From NCBI RefSeq assembly GCF_021462505.1, contig NZ_JAKEDV010000004.1:124001-188000 (forward strand): a stretch of DNA of 64,000 bases, read 5' to 3'. Shown piece by piece: positions 33,420 through 43,358 of the stretch. The translations under genes were made by a program, and so were the position numbers. Source of the DNA: Thermus brockianus (GTDB taxonomy: Bacteria > Deinococcota > Deinococci > Deinococcales > Thermaceae). How positions within the stretch are numbered: the first letter of the stretch is position 1; the number at the start of each line of letters is the position of its first letter. Under the pieces are notes generated by a model, which did no database searches, was not told the origin of the DNA, and worked only from the letters and a program-made list of their open reading frames with translations.

Positions 33420-34443
33420 TCCCGTGACCTACCCCATCCTCATCGGGGAGGGCGTCTTGGCCGAGGTGAGGGTGGAAGGCCCCCGGGCCCTCCTCTACGA
33501 CCGCCAGGTGGAGGCCTTCGCCCTGGAGGTGGCGGAGGCGCTTAGGGTGGAGCACCGCCTGGGCCTGGAGGGGGGAGAAGGGGCGAAGAGCCTGGCCGTT
33601 TATGGCCAGGCCCTCTCCTTCCTGGCGGAAAGGGGGCTTCCCCGGAACACCACCCTCCTGGTGGTGGGCGGGGGCACCCTCACGGACCTCGGGGGGTTCG
33701 TGGCCGCCACGTACCTGAGGGGGATACGCTACCTGGCCTTCCCCACCACCACCTTGGCGGTGGTGGACGCCAGCGTGGGGGGGAAGACGGGCCTCAACCT
33801 CCCCGAGGGCAAGAACCTGGTGGGAGCCTTCCACTTCCCCCAAGGGGTCTACGCCGAGCTGAAGGCGCTCCGGACCCTACCCTCCTCCACCTTCAAGGAG
33901 GGGCTGGTGGAGGCCTTCAAGCACGGGATCATCGCAGGGGACGAGGCGCTCCTCCGGGTGGAGGACCTCACCCCGGAAAACCCCCGCCTCGAGGCCTACC
34001 TGGCCCGCGCGGTGGCGGTGAAGGTGGCCATCACGGAGAAAGACCCCTTGGAGAAGGGGGAAAGGAGGCTTTTGAACCTGGGCCACACCCTGGGGCACGC
34101 CCTCGAGGCCCACACCCGCCACGCCCTGCCCCACGGGGCGGCGGTGGCCTACGGCCTCCTCTTCGCCGCCCTGTTGGGCAGGGCTTTGGGGGGAAAGGAC
34201 CTCACGCCGCTCTTGGTTGGGCTCCTCCGGTGGCTTGACCCACCCCCCGTCCCCTTGATGCCCTTTGCTACTCTTGTGCCTTACCTCCTGCGCGACAAGA
34301 AAAAGCTCTCCGAAAGCCTTCACTGGGTAGTACCCTTGGACGTAGGGAGGCTTGAGATAAGGCCCCTCCCCGAAACCCTCCTACAGGCGGCGTACGCGGA
34401 GTGGCAGAAGCTCATAACCCGAGAAGGGTTCGCCCAGGGCTAG
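33397..34443 (+). CDS. aroB: 3-dehydroquinate synthase
   Basis: A 348-residue NAD- and metal-dependent cyclase of the shikimate pathway. Visible motifs: VVGGGTLTDLGGFVAATYLRG (NAD site), PTTTLAVVDASVGGKTGLN, KNLVGAFHFPQGVY, EGLVEAFKHGII and the zinc ligands in NLGHTLGHALEA. The frame is open far upstream inside aroK, but ATG 33397 starts the conserved MQRLSVRSPVTYPILIGEG. The stop shares the tetranucleotide CTAG with the stop of the convergent lipoprotein gene. Confidence 0.95.
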   Translation: MQRLSVRSPVTYPILIGEGVLAEVRVEGPRALLYDRQVEAFALEVAEALRVEHRLGLEGGEGAKSLAVYGQALSFLAERGLPRNTTLLVVGGGTLTDLGGFVAATYLRGIRYLAFPTTTLAVVDASVGGKTGLNLPEGKNLVGAFHFPQGVYAELKALRTLPSSTFKEGLVEAFKHGIIAGDEALLRVEDLTPENPRLEAYLARAVAVKVAITEKDPLEKGERRLLNLGHTLGHALEAHTRHALPHGAAVAYGLLFAALLGRALGGKDLTPLLVGLLRWLDPPPVPLMPFATLVPYLLRDKKKLSESLHWVVPLDVGRLEIRPLPETLLQAAYAEWQKLITREGFAQG

Positions 34444-34910
34444 TAGACGTAAAAATAGGTTTCCGCCACCTGGTGCCGGCCGACCCCGGAAGCCTCCAGG
34501 TATACCCTCCAGCGGGCATCCCAATCGGTGTAAAGCCCCTCCAGGTGCAGCGAGCCCGGATAACCCTCCGTGTAAACCGCCCGTACCCGGTGAAGGCCTC
34601 GGGGAGGCGCTGCCACATAGCGGTAAGCCCGTGGGGGCAGGGCGTGGGTACCGCGAGGTAAGTAAAACTGGTCCAGGGTATATGCGTACCCATCCGGCTC
34701 CACCACCACCAGGCTCACCCAGCCAGGGGAGGCTAAGGTGAGAAAAAACCGCACCTCCTCCCCCACGAAATAGGTAGCCCCCACCCCCCGGTCCGGCTCA
34801 AAGCGCAGGATGGCCGGGGTGAAGTCCAAGCGGTAGGAAAGGGTGAGGCCCTCCAGGGTCACCGCACACCCCGAAAGGAGGCCCGCCAACACCAGGGCCA
34901 AAAGGCGCAT
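34440..34910 (-). CDS. Lipoprotein with DUF4384-like domain
   Basis: A 156-residue predicted lipoprotein: the signal peptide ends in the lipobox LLSG with Cys15. The rest resembles DUF4384, with TYFVGEEVRFFLTLASPGWVSLVVVEPDGYAYTL, a beta-sandwich segment often found in surface proteins. It is probably anchored to a membrane and faces the periplasm. CACCTCC on the plus strand just upstream gives a GGAGGTG ribosome binding site four bases before the ATG. Function unknown. Confidence 0.75.
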   Translation of the reverse strand: MRLLALVLAGLLSGCAVTLEGLTLSYRLDFTPAILRFEPDRGVGATYFVGEEVRFFLTLASPGWVSLVVVEPDGYAYTLDQFYLPRGTHALPPRAYRYVAAPPRGLHRVRAVYTEGYPGSLHLEGLYTDWDARWRVYLEASGVGRHQVAETYFYVY

Positions 34911-34924
34911 GCCACCTCCTCCCT

Positions 34925-35551
34925 TTAGCCTACGCCTTCCCCTTCGTCCTCGCCTTCAGGAAACCTTAAGGAAGCCTGGGCCACGGGGGCGAAGCGCCGC
35001 CTATGGATGGGGGAAGGCCCCAAGGCGAGAAGCGCCCTTTGGTGCTCCTCCGTGCCGTAGCCCTTGTGCCGGGCGAAGCCGTAGCCGGGGTAAAGCCGGT
35101 CCAGCTCCTCCATGAGGGCGTCCCGGTGCACCTTGGCCAGGATGCTGGCCGCCGCCACGGAGGGGCTTTTCTGGTCCGCCTTGGGGGGGGCAAGGAGGGG
35201 AAGGGAGGTGGCGAGGGGGAGGTAGTCCGTGACCAGGGCCTCGGGGGGTAGGGAAAGCGCCTTAAGCGCCCGCTCCGCCGCCAAAAGGGTGGCCTTTAGG
35301 ACCCCAAGCCGGTCCACCTCCCCCACCTCCGCCACCCCCAAGGCCCAGGCCAAGGCCACCCGCCGCACCTCCTCCGCCAGGCGGGCCCGGGCCCTTGGGG
35401 TGAGGAGCTTGGAGTCGCGGAAAGGGTAACGCCCAGGGAGCAGGATCACCGCCCCCACCACGATGGGCCCCGCCCACGCCCCCCGGCCCACCTCATCCAG
35501 ACCAGCCACCCGCAAACCCTTTCGCCAAAAGAAGGCTTCTATAGGCTCCAC
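34925..35551 (-). CDS. rnhB: Ribonuclease HII
   Basis: A 208-residue type 2 RNase H that removes ribonucleotides and RNA primers from DNA. The catalytic pair Asp19-Glu20 sits in LDEVGRGAWAGP, followed by DSKLLTPRARARL, the DYLPLA segment and ASILAKVHRDALM, and the YGFARHKGYGTEEH box near the end. All family blocks are present. It is the first gene on this strand after the divergent esterase promoter. Confidence 0.94.
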   Translation of the reverse strand: MEPIEAFFWRKGLRVAGLDEVGRGAWAGPIVVGAVILLPGRYPFRDSKLLTPRARARLAEEVRRVALAWALGVAEVGEVDRLGVLKATLLAAERALKALSLPPEALVTDYLPLATSLPLLAPPKADQKSPSVAAASILAKVHRDALMEELDRLYPGYGFARHKGYGTEEHQRALLALGPSPIHRRRFAPVAQASLRFPEGEDEGEGVG

Positions 35552-35613
35552 GGCTACCCCTCGGAGAGGCTACCCCAAGAGCCGCGCAGGGAAAAGGGCC
35601 GCCGCCCGGGGTC

Positions 35614-35642
35614 TTGCCTTAGGAACGTGCACCGAGTATAAG
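35614..35642 (+). promoter_or_regulatory. Promoter of the carboxylesterase gene
   Basis: TTGCCT (35614-35619) and TATAAG (35637-35642) are 17 bases apart; the ATG follows eight bases after the -10 box, so the mRNA should be leaderless. Confidence 0.7.
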
Positions 35643-35650
35643 ATTGTAAT

Positions 35651-37192
35651 ATGCCAAAGAAACTGGGCTTGCTGGCGCTCTTGGGATGGGCCCTGGCGCA
35701 AAGCTTCACCGTCACCACCCCTTTGGGCAAGGCCCACGGGCGGGTAGAGGGCGGGGCCATCGCCTTTTACGGGCTACCCTACGCCGAGGCTGAGCGGTTT
35801 AGGGCTCCCAAGCCCATCCAAGCCTGGCCTAAAGGCGTGGGTCAGGAGGAGGTGGCCTGTCCTCAGACCCCAGGGATCACGGAATGGTTTGGCGGGCCCA
35901 TCCCGCCCCAACGGGAGGACTGCCTGGTGGTCAACATCTACCTTCCCCTGGAACTCCCCCCGCCCGAGGGGTTTCCCATCATGGTCTACCTCCACGGGGG
36001 TGCCTTCACCTCGGGAGCGGGGGCCGAGCCCATCTACCGGGGACACCGCCTGGCCCAGGAAGGGGTTATAGTGGTGGCCCCCAACTACCGCCTGGGACCC
36101 TTGGGCTTTTTAGCCCTTCCCGCCCTGGCGGAGGAAGACCCCAGGGCCGTGGGCAACTTTGGGCTTTTGGACGTCCTCGAGGCCCTGCGCTTCGTTCAGC
36201 GCTACGCCCGCCACTTCGGGGGTAATCCGCAAAACATCACCCTTTTCGGGGAGTCCGCCGGGGGGATGATGGTCTGCACCCTCCTCGCCACCCCCGAAGC
36301 CCAAGGGCTTTTCCACCGGGCTATCGTCCAGTCGGGCGGCTGCAACTACGTAAGGACCCTGGAGGAGGACTTCCCCTTGGGCGAGGCTTGGGCCAAAGCC
36401 TGGGGGTGCGATCCCAAGGACCTCGCCTGCTTGCGAAGCCTTCCCCTGGAACGCCTCCTCCCCCGGGAGGCCACCCTCGAGGCCATGGGCCGCTTCCTCT
36501 CCCGGCCCTCCGTCTTCCGCACTGGGCCCTTCAAGCCCCACCTCTCCCCCCTCCTGCCCCAAGACCCCAGGGAAGCCCTCCGCCAAGGAAGGGCCCGGGG
36601 CATTCCCCTGATCGCCGGGGCTAACGCGGAGGAGGTTACCTTTCCCGCCTTGCAGGGGCTCCTGGGCCCTCGGGACTGGGAGGAGATCAAGCGGAGGCTT
36701 GGGGAATCAGGGCTTGCCCCGGAGCAAGCGGAGGCCCTCCTCGCCCTCTACCGGAAACGCCACCCAAGCCCCCAAACCGCCTGGGGAGAGCTCCAGACCG
36801 ACCTCACCCTCCTCTGCCCTTCCCTGCAGGCGGCCCGCCTGCAAAGCCCCCACGCCCCTACCTACGCCTATCTCTTCACTTTCCGGCCGGATGGGCTTGA
36901 GGGGCTTGGAAGCTTCCACGGCCTGGAGCTTGCGCCCCTTTTCGGCAACCTGCACGTACCCCCCTTCCTCCCCCTCTTCCTAGGGGCGGAGGCCTGGGAA
37001 AAGGCGGAATGGCTGGGGAAGCGGATGCGCCGCTACTGGACGAGCTTTGCCCGGGAAGGGGAGCCCGGGGGTTGGCCCCGTTGGCCCCTTTACCGGGAGG
37101 GCTATCTCTTGAAGCTGGACACTCCCGTGGGGCTCCTTCCCGACTTTTATGAGGAAAGGTGCGGCCCCCTCGAGGCCCTTGGTCTACTATAG
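35651..37192 (+). CDS. Type B carboxylesterase, exported
   Basis: A 513-residue alpha/beta hydrolase of the cholinesterase/carboxylesterase family. A signal peptide (about 1-16, LLALLGWALAQS) points to export. The oxyanion GGAFTSGAG, NYRLGPLGFLAL, and nucleophile Ser202 in FGESAGG are intact; the later Glu and His are expected in GANAEEVTF and SFHGLELAPLF. Six or more cysteines suggest disulfides, fitting a secreted enzyme. Substrate unknown. The molybdopterin oxidoreductase gene follows after four bases. Confidence 0.9.
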   Translation: MPKKLGLLALLGWALAQSFTVTTPLGKAHGRVEGGAIAFYGLPYAEAERFRAPKPIQAWPKGVGQEEVACPQTPGITEWFGGPIPPQREDCLVVNIYLPLELPPPEGFPIMVYLHGGAFTSGAGAEPIYRGHRLAQEGVIVVAPNYRLGPLGFLALPALAEEDPRAVGNFGLLDVLEALRFVQRYARHFGGNPQNITLFGESAGGMMVCTLLATPEAQGLFHRAIVQSGGCNYVRTLEEDFPLGEAWAKAWGCDPKDLACLRSLPLERLLPREATLEAMGRFLSRPSVFRTGPFKPHLSPLLPQDPREALRQGRARGIPLIAGANAEEVTFPALQGLLGPRDWEEIKRRLGESGLAPEQAEALLALYRKRHPSPQTAWGELQTDLTLLCPSLQAARLQSPHAPTYAYLFTFRPDGLEGLGSFHGLELAPLFGNLHVPPFLPLFLGAEAWEKAEWLGKRMRRYWTSFAREGEPGGWPRWPLYREGYLLKLDTPVGLLPDFYEERCGPLEALGLL

Positions 37193-37196
37193 GGGC

Positions 37197-39236
37197 ATGA
37201 AGGCCCGCGCCACCTGCCCCCTGGACTGCCCGGACGCCTGCAGCCTCCTCCTTACCCTGGAGGGAGGCCGCCTGGTGCGGGTGGAGGGGGACCCCCGCCA
37301 CCCCATCACCCAGGGCTTTGCCTGCGCCAAGACCTACCGCTACCCGGAAAGGGTGAAGGAAAGGCTTCTTTACCCCATGCGCCGGGTGGGCCGCAAAGGG
37401 GAGGGCCGCTTCGCCCGCATTACCTGGGAAGAGGCCCTGGACGAAATCGCAGAAAGGCTCAAGGCCGTCCTGGACGCCCACGGGGGCGAGGCCATCCTGC
37501 CCTACCACTACGCCGGCACCATGGGGCTTGTGGAAAACCAGCACCCCCTGGCCTTCTTCCGGGCCATCGGGGCCTCGGAGCTCTTGGAAACCATCTGCGC
37601 CACGGCGGGAAGCGCCGCCTGGGAGATGACCTACGGCCCCCGCCTCGCCCCCGACCCCGAGGAGATCCCCGAAAACGCCCGCTACATCCTCCTCTGGGGC
37701 ATCAATAGCCTTTCCACCAACAGCCACCTCACCCCCTTCCTCAAGGAGGCCAAGGCCCGGGGGGCCAAGGTGGTGCACATTGACCCCTACGCCAACCCCA
37801 CCTCCCGCTTCGCCCACGAGCACTTAAAGATCCGCCCGGGGACGGACGCCGCCCTGGCCTACGCCCTGGCCCACGTCCTCTTCCGGGAGGGCCTGGTGGA
37901 CTGGGCCTACCTGGAGGAGGCGGCCACGGGGGTGGAGGCGTTCCGGGAAGCGGCGGAGGCCTGGCCCCCAAGCCGGGCGAGCGCCCTCACCGGCATCCCC
38001 GAGGAGGCCATCCTTCGCCTGGCCCGGGAGCTGGGCGAGGCCAAGCGGGTCTTCCTGCGGGTGGGCTACGGCATGACCCGCCACCCGGGGGGCGGGAACG
38101 CCCTTAGGGCGGTGATCCTTCTCCCCGCCCTCCTCGGGGCCTGGCGCTACCCGGGGTGCGGGGCCATGCTCTCCACGAGCGGGGCCTTTTTCCTCAACCG
38201 GCGCTACCTCGGGGGGCGGCACCTCCTCACGGAGCACCTTCCCCACGAGGGCTACTTCCGCCCCAACCCCAGGGCCCGGGCCATCAACATGAACGAGCTC
38301 GGCACCGCCCTCACCGAGCTCCACCCGCCCATCCGGATCCTCTTCGTCTTCAACAGCAACCCCCTGGTGGTGGCCCCGAACACGGGGAAGGTCAAGGAGG
38401 GCCTTGGGCGGGAGGACCTCTTCACCGTGGTCCTGGAGCAGGTGATGACGGAAACCGCCCATTACGCCGACCTCCTCCTCCCCGCCACCTTTTTCCACGA
38501 GCACCCGGACCTCTACACGAGCTACGGCCACTACTACCTCTCTTGGAACGAGCCCTTGGCCGAGCCTGAGGGGGAGGCGAGGCCCAACACCTGGGTCTTC
38601 CGGGAACTGGCCAAGCGGCTCGGCCTAAAAGAGCCCACCCTCCACTGGGGGGCCGAGGAGGTGGCCCGAAGCCTCCTCGCCACGGACCACCCCTTCCTGG
38701 AGGGCATCACCCTGGAGAGGCTCAAAGAGGAGGGCTTCGTGAAGCTCAACCTTCCCAAGCCCTTCCTCCCCTTCGCCAAGGGCCCCGTGCGCTTTAGCCC
38801 CCCTCCTTTGGTCCTCCCCACGGAGCCCCTCCCCGAATACCCCTTGATCCTCCTCACCCCGCCCGCCCACCGCTTCCTCAACACCACCTACGGGAACGTG
38901 GAGGCCCTGGTGGCGGCGGAAGGAGGGGAGCCTAGGCTCCTCATCCACCCCTTGGACGCCGAGGCCCGGGGGATACAGGACGGGATGCTGGTGCACATCC
39001 ACTCCCCTTGGGGCCGCATCACCCGGAAGGCCCGGGTGAGCGAGGCCCCCAGGCCCGGGGTGGTGGTCCTCGAGGGCACCTGGTGGGAGAAGTGGGCCCC
39101 CGACGGCAAGGGGGTGAACCACCTCACCTCGGAAAGGCTCACGGACCTGGGGGGTGGGAGCACCTTCCACAGCACCCCCGTGGAGGTGGAGCCCCTGCGC
39201 CTCGCCGGATTTGCGCCTGGGCCACAATCCTGCTAG
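37197..39236 (+). CDS. Molybdopterin-dependent oxidoreductase (DMSO reductase family)
   Basis: A 679-residue cytoplasmic enzyme. The N-terminal 4Fe-4S motif is CPLDCPDACSLL with the fourth Cys in GFACAKTYR. The molybdopterin domain runs from about 60 to 520, with YHYAGTMGLVENQH, WGINSLSTN, DPYANPTSRFAHEHLKIRPG and FNSNPLVVAPNTG; the dinucleotide-binding C-terminal domain starts near 540 (LLTPPAHRFLNTTYGN). A Cys in ETICATAGSAAW may coordinate molybdenum. ATG 37197 follows TACTAT (37185-37190) by six bases. No partner subunits are adjacent, so the substrate is open; formate dehydrogenase-like and BisC-like activities are both possible. Confidence 0.87.
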   Translation: MKARATCPLDCPDACSLLLTLEGGRLVRVEGDPRHPITQGFACAKTYRYPERVKERLLYPMRRVGRKGEGRFARITWEEALDEIAERLKAVLDAHGGEAILPYHYAGTMGLVENQHPLAFFRAIGASELLETICATAGSAAWEMTYGPRLAPDPEEIPENARYILLWGINSLSTNSHLTPFLKEAKARGAKVVHIDPYANPTSRFAHEHLKIRPGTDAALAYALAHVLFREGLVDWAYLEEAATGVEAFREAAEAWPPSRASALTGIPEEAILRLARELGEAKRVFLRVGYGMTRHPGGGNALRAVILLPALLGAWRYPGCGAMLSTSGAFFLNRRYLGGRHLLTEHLPHEGYFRPNPRARAINMNELGTALTELHPPIRILFVFNSNPLVVAPNTGKVKEGLGREDLFTVVLEQVMTETAHYADLLLPATFFHEHPDLYTSYGHYYLSWNEPLAEPEGEARPNTWVFRELAKRLGLKEPTLHWGAEEVARSLLATDHPFLEGITLERLKEEGFVKLNLPKPFLPFAKGPVRFSPPPLVLPTEPLPEYPLILLTPPAHRFLNTTYGNVEALVAAEGGEPRLLIHPLDAEARGIQDGMLVHIHSPWGRITRKARVSEAPRPGVVVLEGTWWEKWAPDGKGVNHLTSERLTDLGGGSTFHSTPVEVEPLRLAGFAPGPQSC

Positions 39237-39245
39237 ATTGGGAAG

Positions 39246-39674
39246 GTGCGCGCGGGGGTGCCCAAGAAGCGCTCCGTGGCCCTGGCCGCCTGGGGGGAGG
39301 AGGGGCTTCTTATGGTCCTGCGGCCTCCGGAGGACCCCGAGTTCGGGGGGGCCTGGGGGCTTCCCGCCGTGAGCCTGGAAGGGGAAGAAACCCTGGAGGA
39401 GGCCGCCTTTCGCGTGGCCCGGGAGAAGCTCGGCACCGCCCTCGCCGAGGCCAGCCCCCTCGCCTTCGGCGTGGAGGAAAGGCCCCGCTACACCCTGGAG
39501 CTATGGGTCTTTGAGGGGAGGCTCCTCGCCCCCCCGAGGCTTCCCGAGCCCAAGCCCGGCAAGACCTACTACGCCGCCTTCCGCTATGGACGCCCCGAGG
39601 ACCTTAAAGATGCGGCCCGGCGGGGCTCCTTGTGCAGCCGGCTTTACCTGGCAGTGAAAGGCCTTTGCCCATGA
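39246..39674 (+). CDS. Nudix-fold protein with degenerate Nudix box
   Basis: A 142-residue protein with Nudix-like layout: [22 protein letters not shown], then [31 protein letters not shown]. The Nudix box consensus GX5EX7REUXEEXGU is only partly met: RVAREKLG lacks the second pair of catalytic glutamates. It may therefore bind nucleotides without hydrolysis, or act through other residues. The start is GTG 39246, six bases after TAGATT, whose TAG is the stop of the previous gene. The thiI start overlaps its stop (ATGA). Confidence 0.7.
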   Translation: MRAGVPKKRSVALAAWGEEGLLMVLRPPEDPEFGGAWGLPAVSLEGEETLEEAAFRVAREKLGTALAEASPLAFGVEERPRYTLELWVFEGRLLAPPRLPEPKPGKTYYAAFRYGRPEDLKDAARRGSLCSRLYLAVKGLCP

Positions 39675-40903
39675 CGGAAACCCTGGTCCTGGTCAACCTT
39701 TTCCACGAGCTCGCCCTCAAGGGGCAGAACCGCCCCCTTTTTCTGAAGAGGGCCAAGGCCCACGTGCGGGAGGCCCTAAAGGGGCTTGGGGCCACCTTGG
39801 AGGCGGACTGGGCCATGGCCCTCCTCTTCCGCCTGGAGGCCACGGCCTGGCCCGAGGCCCAGTCCCGGCTCCAGGACACCCTGGGGGTGGAAAGCTTCGC
39901 CCGGGTCCTGCGCACGCCCCCGGACCTCGAGGCCCTCGAGGCCGCCTTGGAAGGGGTCTTGGCGGAAGCGCGTTTTGCCAGCTTCCGCATCACCGCCAAG
40001 CGCTCGGACAAGGCCTTCCCCCTCACCTCCCCCGAGATAGAAAGGCGCCTTGGGGCCTTCGTGAAGGAGAGGACGGGGGCCCAGGTAAGGCTCAAGGGGG
40101 CGGAAAGGGAGTTCGTGGTGCGCATCCTCCCCGGGGCGGCCCTCCTGGAGGTGGCCCGCTACCCGGGGCCTGGGGGGCTTCCCCCGGGGGTTTCCGGGAA
40201 GGTGGTGGCCCTCCTTTCGGGGGGCATAGACTCCCCCGTGGCCGCCTACCGCCTCATGCGCCGAGGGGCGGAGGTGGTCCTCGTCCACTTCCACCCCTTC
40301 CCCCTCCTCTCCGGGGCAAGCCGGGAGAAGGCCATGGCCCTGGCCGAGCGCCTCGCCCGCTTCCAGCACCGTATCCGCCTCCACCTCGTCCCCTTTAGCG
40401 AGGTGCAGCGGCACATCATCGTGGAGGCCCCCACCCCCTACCGGGTGGTCCTCTACCGCCGCTACATGCTCCGCATCGCCGAGGCCATTGCCAAGGAGGA
40501 GGGGGCCTTGGCCCTTTGCACGGGGGACAGCCTGGGCCAGGTGGCCTCGCAGACCCTGAAGAACCTCTATGCGGTGAACCAGGCAGCCACCCTCCCCGTC
40601 TTCCGCCCCCTCATCGGCTCCGATAAGCAGGAGATCATGGCCGAGGCCAAGCGCATCGGCACCTACCCCATCTCCATCCTCCCCGACGAGGAGTGCTGCA
40701 CCCTCTTCGCCCCCAAGCACCCCGTGACCCGGGCGAAGCTGGAGGTGGTCTTGGAGGCGGAAAAGCGCCTACCCACGGAGGAGCTCATCGCCCTGGCCCT
40801 CAAGGAAAGGGAGGTGGTCGCCTACGCCTGGCCGGGGCGGAAGCCCCTGGGAGGGCAAGGGGAGAAGGCTTTTATAATGGAGCATGGACCTCCTCGAGGC
40901 TAA
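39671..40903 (+). CDS. thiI: tRNA 4-thiouridine synthetase ThiI
   Basis: A 410-residue enzyme that thiolates U8 of tRNA. An N-terminal ferredoxin-like part and THUMP domain (about 60-165) precede the PP-loop pyrophosphatase domain with [18 protein letters not shown] (about 178-195); [18 protein letters not shown] and [14 protein letters not shown] follow. The C-terminal rhodanese domain of the E. coli protein is absent, as in many bacteria, so the sulfur carrier must be elsewhere. ATG 39671 begins MTETLVLVN and overlaps the Nudix gene stop. Confidence 0.92.
   Translation: MTETLVLVNLFHELALKGQNRPLFLKRAKAHVREALKGLGATLEADWAMALLFRLEATAWPEAQSRLQDTLGVESFARVLRTPPDLEALEAALEGVLAEARFASFRITAKRSDKAFPLTSPEIERRLGAFVKERTGAQVRLKGAEREFVVRILPGAALLEVARYPGPGGLPPGVSGKVVALLSGGIDSPVAAYRLMRRGAEVVLVHFHPFPLLSGASREKAMALAERLARFQHRIRLHLVPFSEVQRHIIVEAPTPYRVVLYRRYMLRIAEAIAKEEGALALCTGDSLGQVASQTLKNLYAVNQAATLPVFRPLIGSDKQEIMAEAKRIGTYPISILPDEECCTLFAPKHPVTRAKLEVVLEAEKRLPTEELIALALKEREVVAYAWPGRKPLGGQGEKAFIMEHGPPRG
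40873..40878 (+). promoter_or_regulatory. -10 box (TATAAT) of a leaderless promoter inside thiI
   Basis: A consensus TATAAT lies within the last codons of thiI, five bases before the amidase ATG. Confidence 0.6.
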
Positions 40904-42188
40904 AGCCCTTCTGGAGCAGGGTAAAACCACCCCCTTGGCCCTTTTGGAAGAGGCCCTGGAAAGGGCCAGGGCCTTCGCCGACCGGAACACCTTGGCCTAT
41001 CTGGACGAGGAGGCCGCCCGCAAGGAGGCGGAGGCCCTCACGGAAGAGCTTCGTCGGGGGCGGCCTCGAGGCCCCCTCCACGGCCTCCCCCTCACGGTGA
41101 AAGACCTCTTCCCCGTGAAGGGCATGCCCACCCGAGCCGGGACCCAAGCCCCCCTCCCGCCCCTTCCCGAAGAGGCCCAGGCGGTGCGGCGGCTAAGAGA
41201 GGCGGGGGCCCTCCTCTTCGCCAAGACCAACATGCACGAGATCGCCCTGGGCATCACGGGGGAAAACCCCTGGACGGGCCCCGTGCGCAACGCCATAGAC
41301 CCCACCCGCCAGGCCGGGGGGTCTAGCGGCGGGAGCGCCGTGGCCGTGGCCTTAGGCATCGGCCTCGCCTCCTTGGGCACAGACACCGGGGGTTCCATCC
41401 GCATCCCCGCCGCCTTCAACGGGGTGGTGGGCTTCAAGCCCTCCTACGGCCGCATCTCCTTGGAAGGGGCCTTGCCCCTCTCCCGCTCCACGGACCACGC
41501 CGGGCCCCTGGCCAAAACGGTGCGGGACGCCCACTTCCTCACGGAGATCCTGGCGGGGGAGAGCATCCCCCTCGAGGCCCCCCAGAACCCCACCTTCGGC
41601 GTCCCCCTGGACTTCCTGGAGGGGAGGCTAGGCCAGGGGGTAAGGAGGGCCTTCCTGCGCCTTCTGGAGGACCTCCCCACCCTGCGGGCGGAGGTCAAGG
41701 AGGTCTCCTTGCCCCTTAGGGGGGTCTACGAGGTCTACACCCGCCTGGTGCGCTACGAGGCCGCCCGCATCCACGAGAAGGCCCTAAAGGAAAACCCCGA
41801 GGGCTTCTCCCCCCAGGTTCGGGAAGCCCTCCTCCAAGGGCTTGCCCTCACGGAAAAGGACTACCGGGACGCCGTGGCCGAGCGGGAGTCCTTGCGCCTC
41901 GAGCTCATGAAGGCCCTGAGGGGCGTGGACGCCCTCCTCCTCCCCGCCCAACCCCTCCCCGCCCCCCCCTTGGGCACGGAGGAGGTGGAGCTGGAGTCGG
42001 GCCGCAAGGGCCACCGGGAGGCCTTCATCACCCTCACCCTGCCCTTTAGCCTCCTCGGGGTGCCCACCCTGGCCCTCCCCTTCGCCCGGGTGGAGGGGAT
42101 GCCCGTGGGCCTCCAGGTGGTGGGCCCCTACGCCGAGGACGGCAGGGTGCTCGCCATCGGGGGCTGGCTGGAGGAACGCCTAAAGTAG
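40884..42188 (+). CDS. Amidase-signature family hydrolase
   Basis: A 434-residue amidase with the full Ser-cisSer-Lys triad: Lys73 (LTVKDLF), cis-Ser147 ([11 protein letters not shown]) and nucleophile Ser171 ([13 protein letters not shown]). [25 protein letters not shown] is the usual continuation. It could be a general amidase or the GatA-like type; gatB and gatC are not beside it and the substrate is unknown. Its ORF starts inside thiI by 20 bases and ends overlapping the convergent transporter by nine bases. Confidence 0.9.
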   Translation: MDLLEAKALLEQGKTTPLALLEEALERARAFADRNTLAYLDEEAARKEAEALTEELRRGRPRGPLHGLPLTVKDLFPVKGMPTRAGTQAPLPPLPEEAQAVRRLREAGALLFAKTNMHEIALGITGENPWTGPVRNAIDPTRQAGGSSGGSAVAVALGIGLASLGTDTGGSIRIPAAFNGVVGFKPSYGRISLEGALPLSRSTDHAGPLAKTVRDAHFLTEILAGESIPLEAPQNPTFGVPLDFLEGRLGQGVRRAFLRLLEDLPTLRAEVKEVSLPLRGVYEVYTRLVRYEAARIHEKALKENPEGFSPQVREALLQGLALTEKDYRDAVAERESLRLELMKALRGVDALLLPAQPLPAPPLGTEEVELESGRKGHREAFITLTLPFSLLGVPTLALPFARVEGMPVGLQVVGPYAEDGRVLAIGGWLEERLK

Positions 42189-43358
42189 AGCGTAAAGGAG
42201 GGCGAGGCTTAAGAGGGTGAGGGGCAGGCCCAGGCGCAGGTGCTCGCCGAAGCCCACCCGCACCCCCTCCTTCCCCGCCCCCTCGGCCACGATGAGGTTG
42301 GCCACGCTGGCGAGGAGGGTGAGGTTGCCCGCCAGGGTGCTCCCCCCGGCGAGGAGGAGCCAGTCCTTGGGGTCCTGCACCAAGGGGGCGAGGAGGAGGA
42401 CGGCGGGCACGTTGGAGATGAGGAGGGAAAGGACCACGGCGGCCAGGAGGAGGCCCAAGGGGGTGGCGGCCAAGGGGAGGAGGGCCTCGGCGAGGCCCAG
42501 GCGCTTCACCCCTTCCGTGAGGACGAAAAGCCCGCCGAAGAGCACGAGGAGCTCCCAGTCCACCCGGTGGAAGAAGCGCTCGGAGCGGAGCCTCCGGGTA
42601 AAGAGGAGAAGCCCCGCCGCCACCAGGGCCCCCTGGGCCATGGGGTAGCCGAGGAGGAAGGCCAAGAGGAGGCCTAAGGCCACGGCAAGGCCTTTCCTTA
42701 GGAGGCCCGGGTGCAGGCGGTAGCGCAAAGGGGGAAGGGGCGGGAGGGGCCTAAGGGAGCGCACCTCCGGGTAGAGGAGGGCGAGGAGGAGGACCTGAAG
42801 GAGAAGCCCGAGAAGGGCGGGAAGCCAAAGGGATCGGACAAAGTCCAGGTAGCCCAGGCCCGAAAGGCTCGCCACCAGGATGTTCTGGGGGTTGCCCGTG
42901 GGGGTCATGAGGCTTCCCGTGTTCACCGCCCCCATGAGGGCGAGGAGGTAGGGCACGGGGTTTAGGCCAAGCCCCTGGGCCACGCGCGCCACCAAGGGGG
43001 TGAGGAGGAGGGCCATGGTGTCGTTGAGGAAGAGGGCGGAAAGCCCCCCGGCCCCCAGGGTGAGGAGGGCGAGGAGGGCGAAGGGGGTCCGGGCGAAGCG
43101 CAAAAGCGCCTCCGCCGCCAGGCCGAAGAAGCCGGCGTAGGAGAGCTGGGCGTTGAGGACCATGACGCCGAAGAGGAAGACGAGGGTTTCCGCGTCCAGG
43201 GCGTGCCAGGCCTCCTCCAGGTCCAAGACCCCCAAAAGGACCAACACGCTCGCCCCCACCAGGGCCACCCCCGCCCGGTTCATGCGGAAGCCGGGAAGCC
43301 CCCCCAGGGCAAGGCCCAGGTAGGCCAGGAGGAGGACGAGGGCGCTAAGGGCCTCCAT
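42180..43358 (-). CDS. ArsB/SLC13-type anion or Na+/H+ transporter
   Basis: A 392-residue membrane protein with 10-12 helices and two internal halves. The family motifs of the ion transporter superfamily are present: ETLVFLFGVMVLNAQLSYAG, GGLSALFLNDTMALLLTPL, MTPTGNPQNILVA, and in the second half VLFGGLFVLTEGVKRLG and LLISNVPAVLLLAPLV. These hairpin motifs occur in arsenite (ArsB), citrate and NhaD-type carriers; the substrate cannot be fixed. The start overlaps the end of the acetyltransferase gene by 14 bases. Confidence 0.85.
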   Translation of the reverse strand: MEALSALVLLLAYLGLALGGLPGFRMNRAGVALVGASVLVLLGVLDLEEAWHALDAETLVFLFGVMVLNAQLSYAGFFGLAAEALLRFARTPFALLALLTLGAGGLSALFLNDTMALLLTPLVARVAQGLGLNPVPYLLALMGAVNTGSLMTPTGNPQNILVASLSGLGYLDFVRSLWLPALLGLLLQVLLLALLYPEVRSLRPLPPLPPLRYRLHPGLLRKGLAVALGLLLAFLLGYPMAQGALVAAGLLLFTRRLRSERFFHRVDWELLVLFGGLFVLTEGVKRLGLAEALLPLAATPLGLLLAAVVLSLLISNVPAVLLLAPLVQDPKDWLLLAGGSTLAGNLTLLASVANLIVAEGAGKEGVRVGFGEHLRLGLPLTLLSLALLYALL

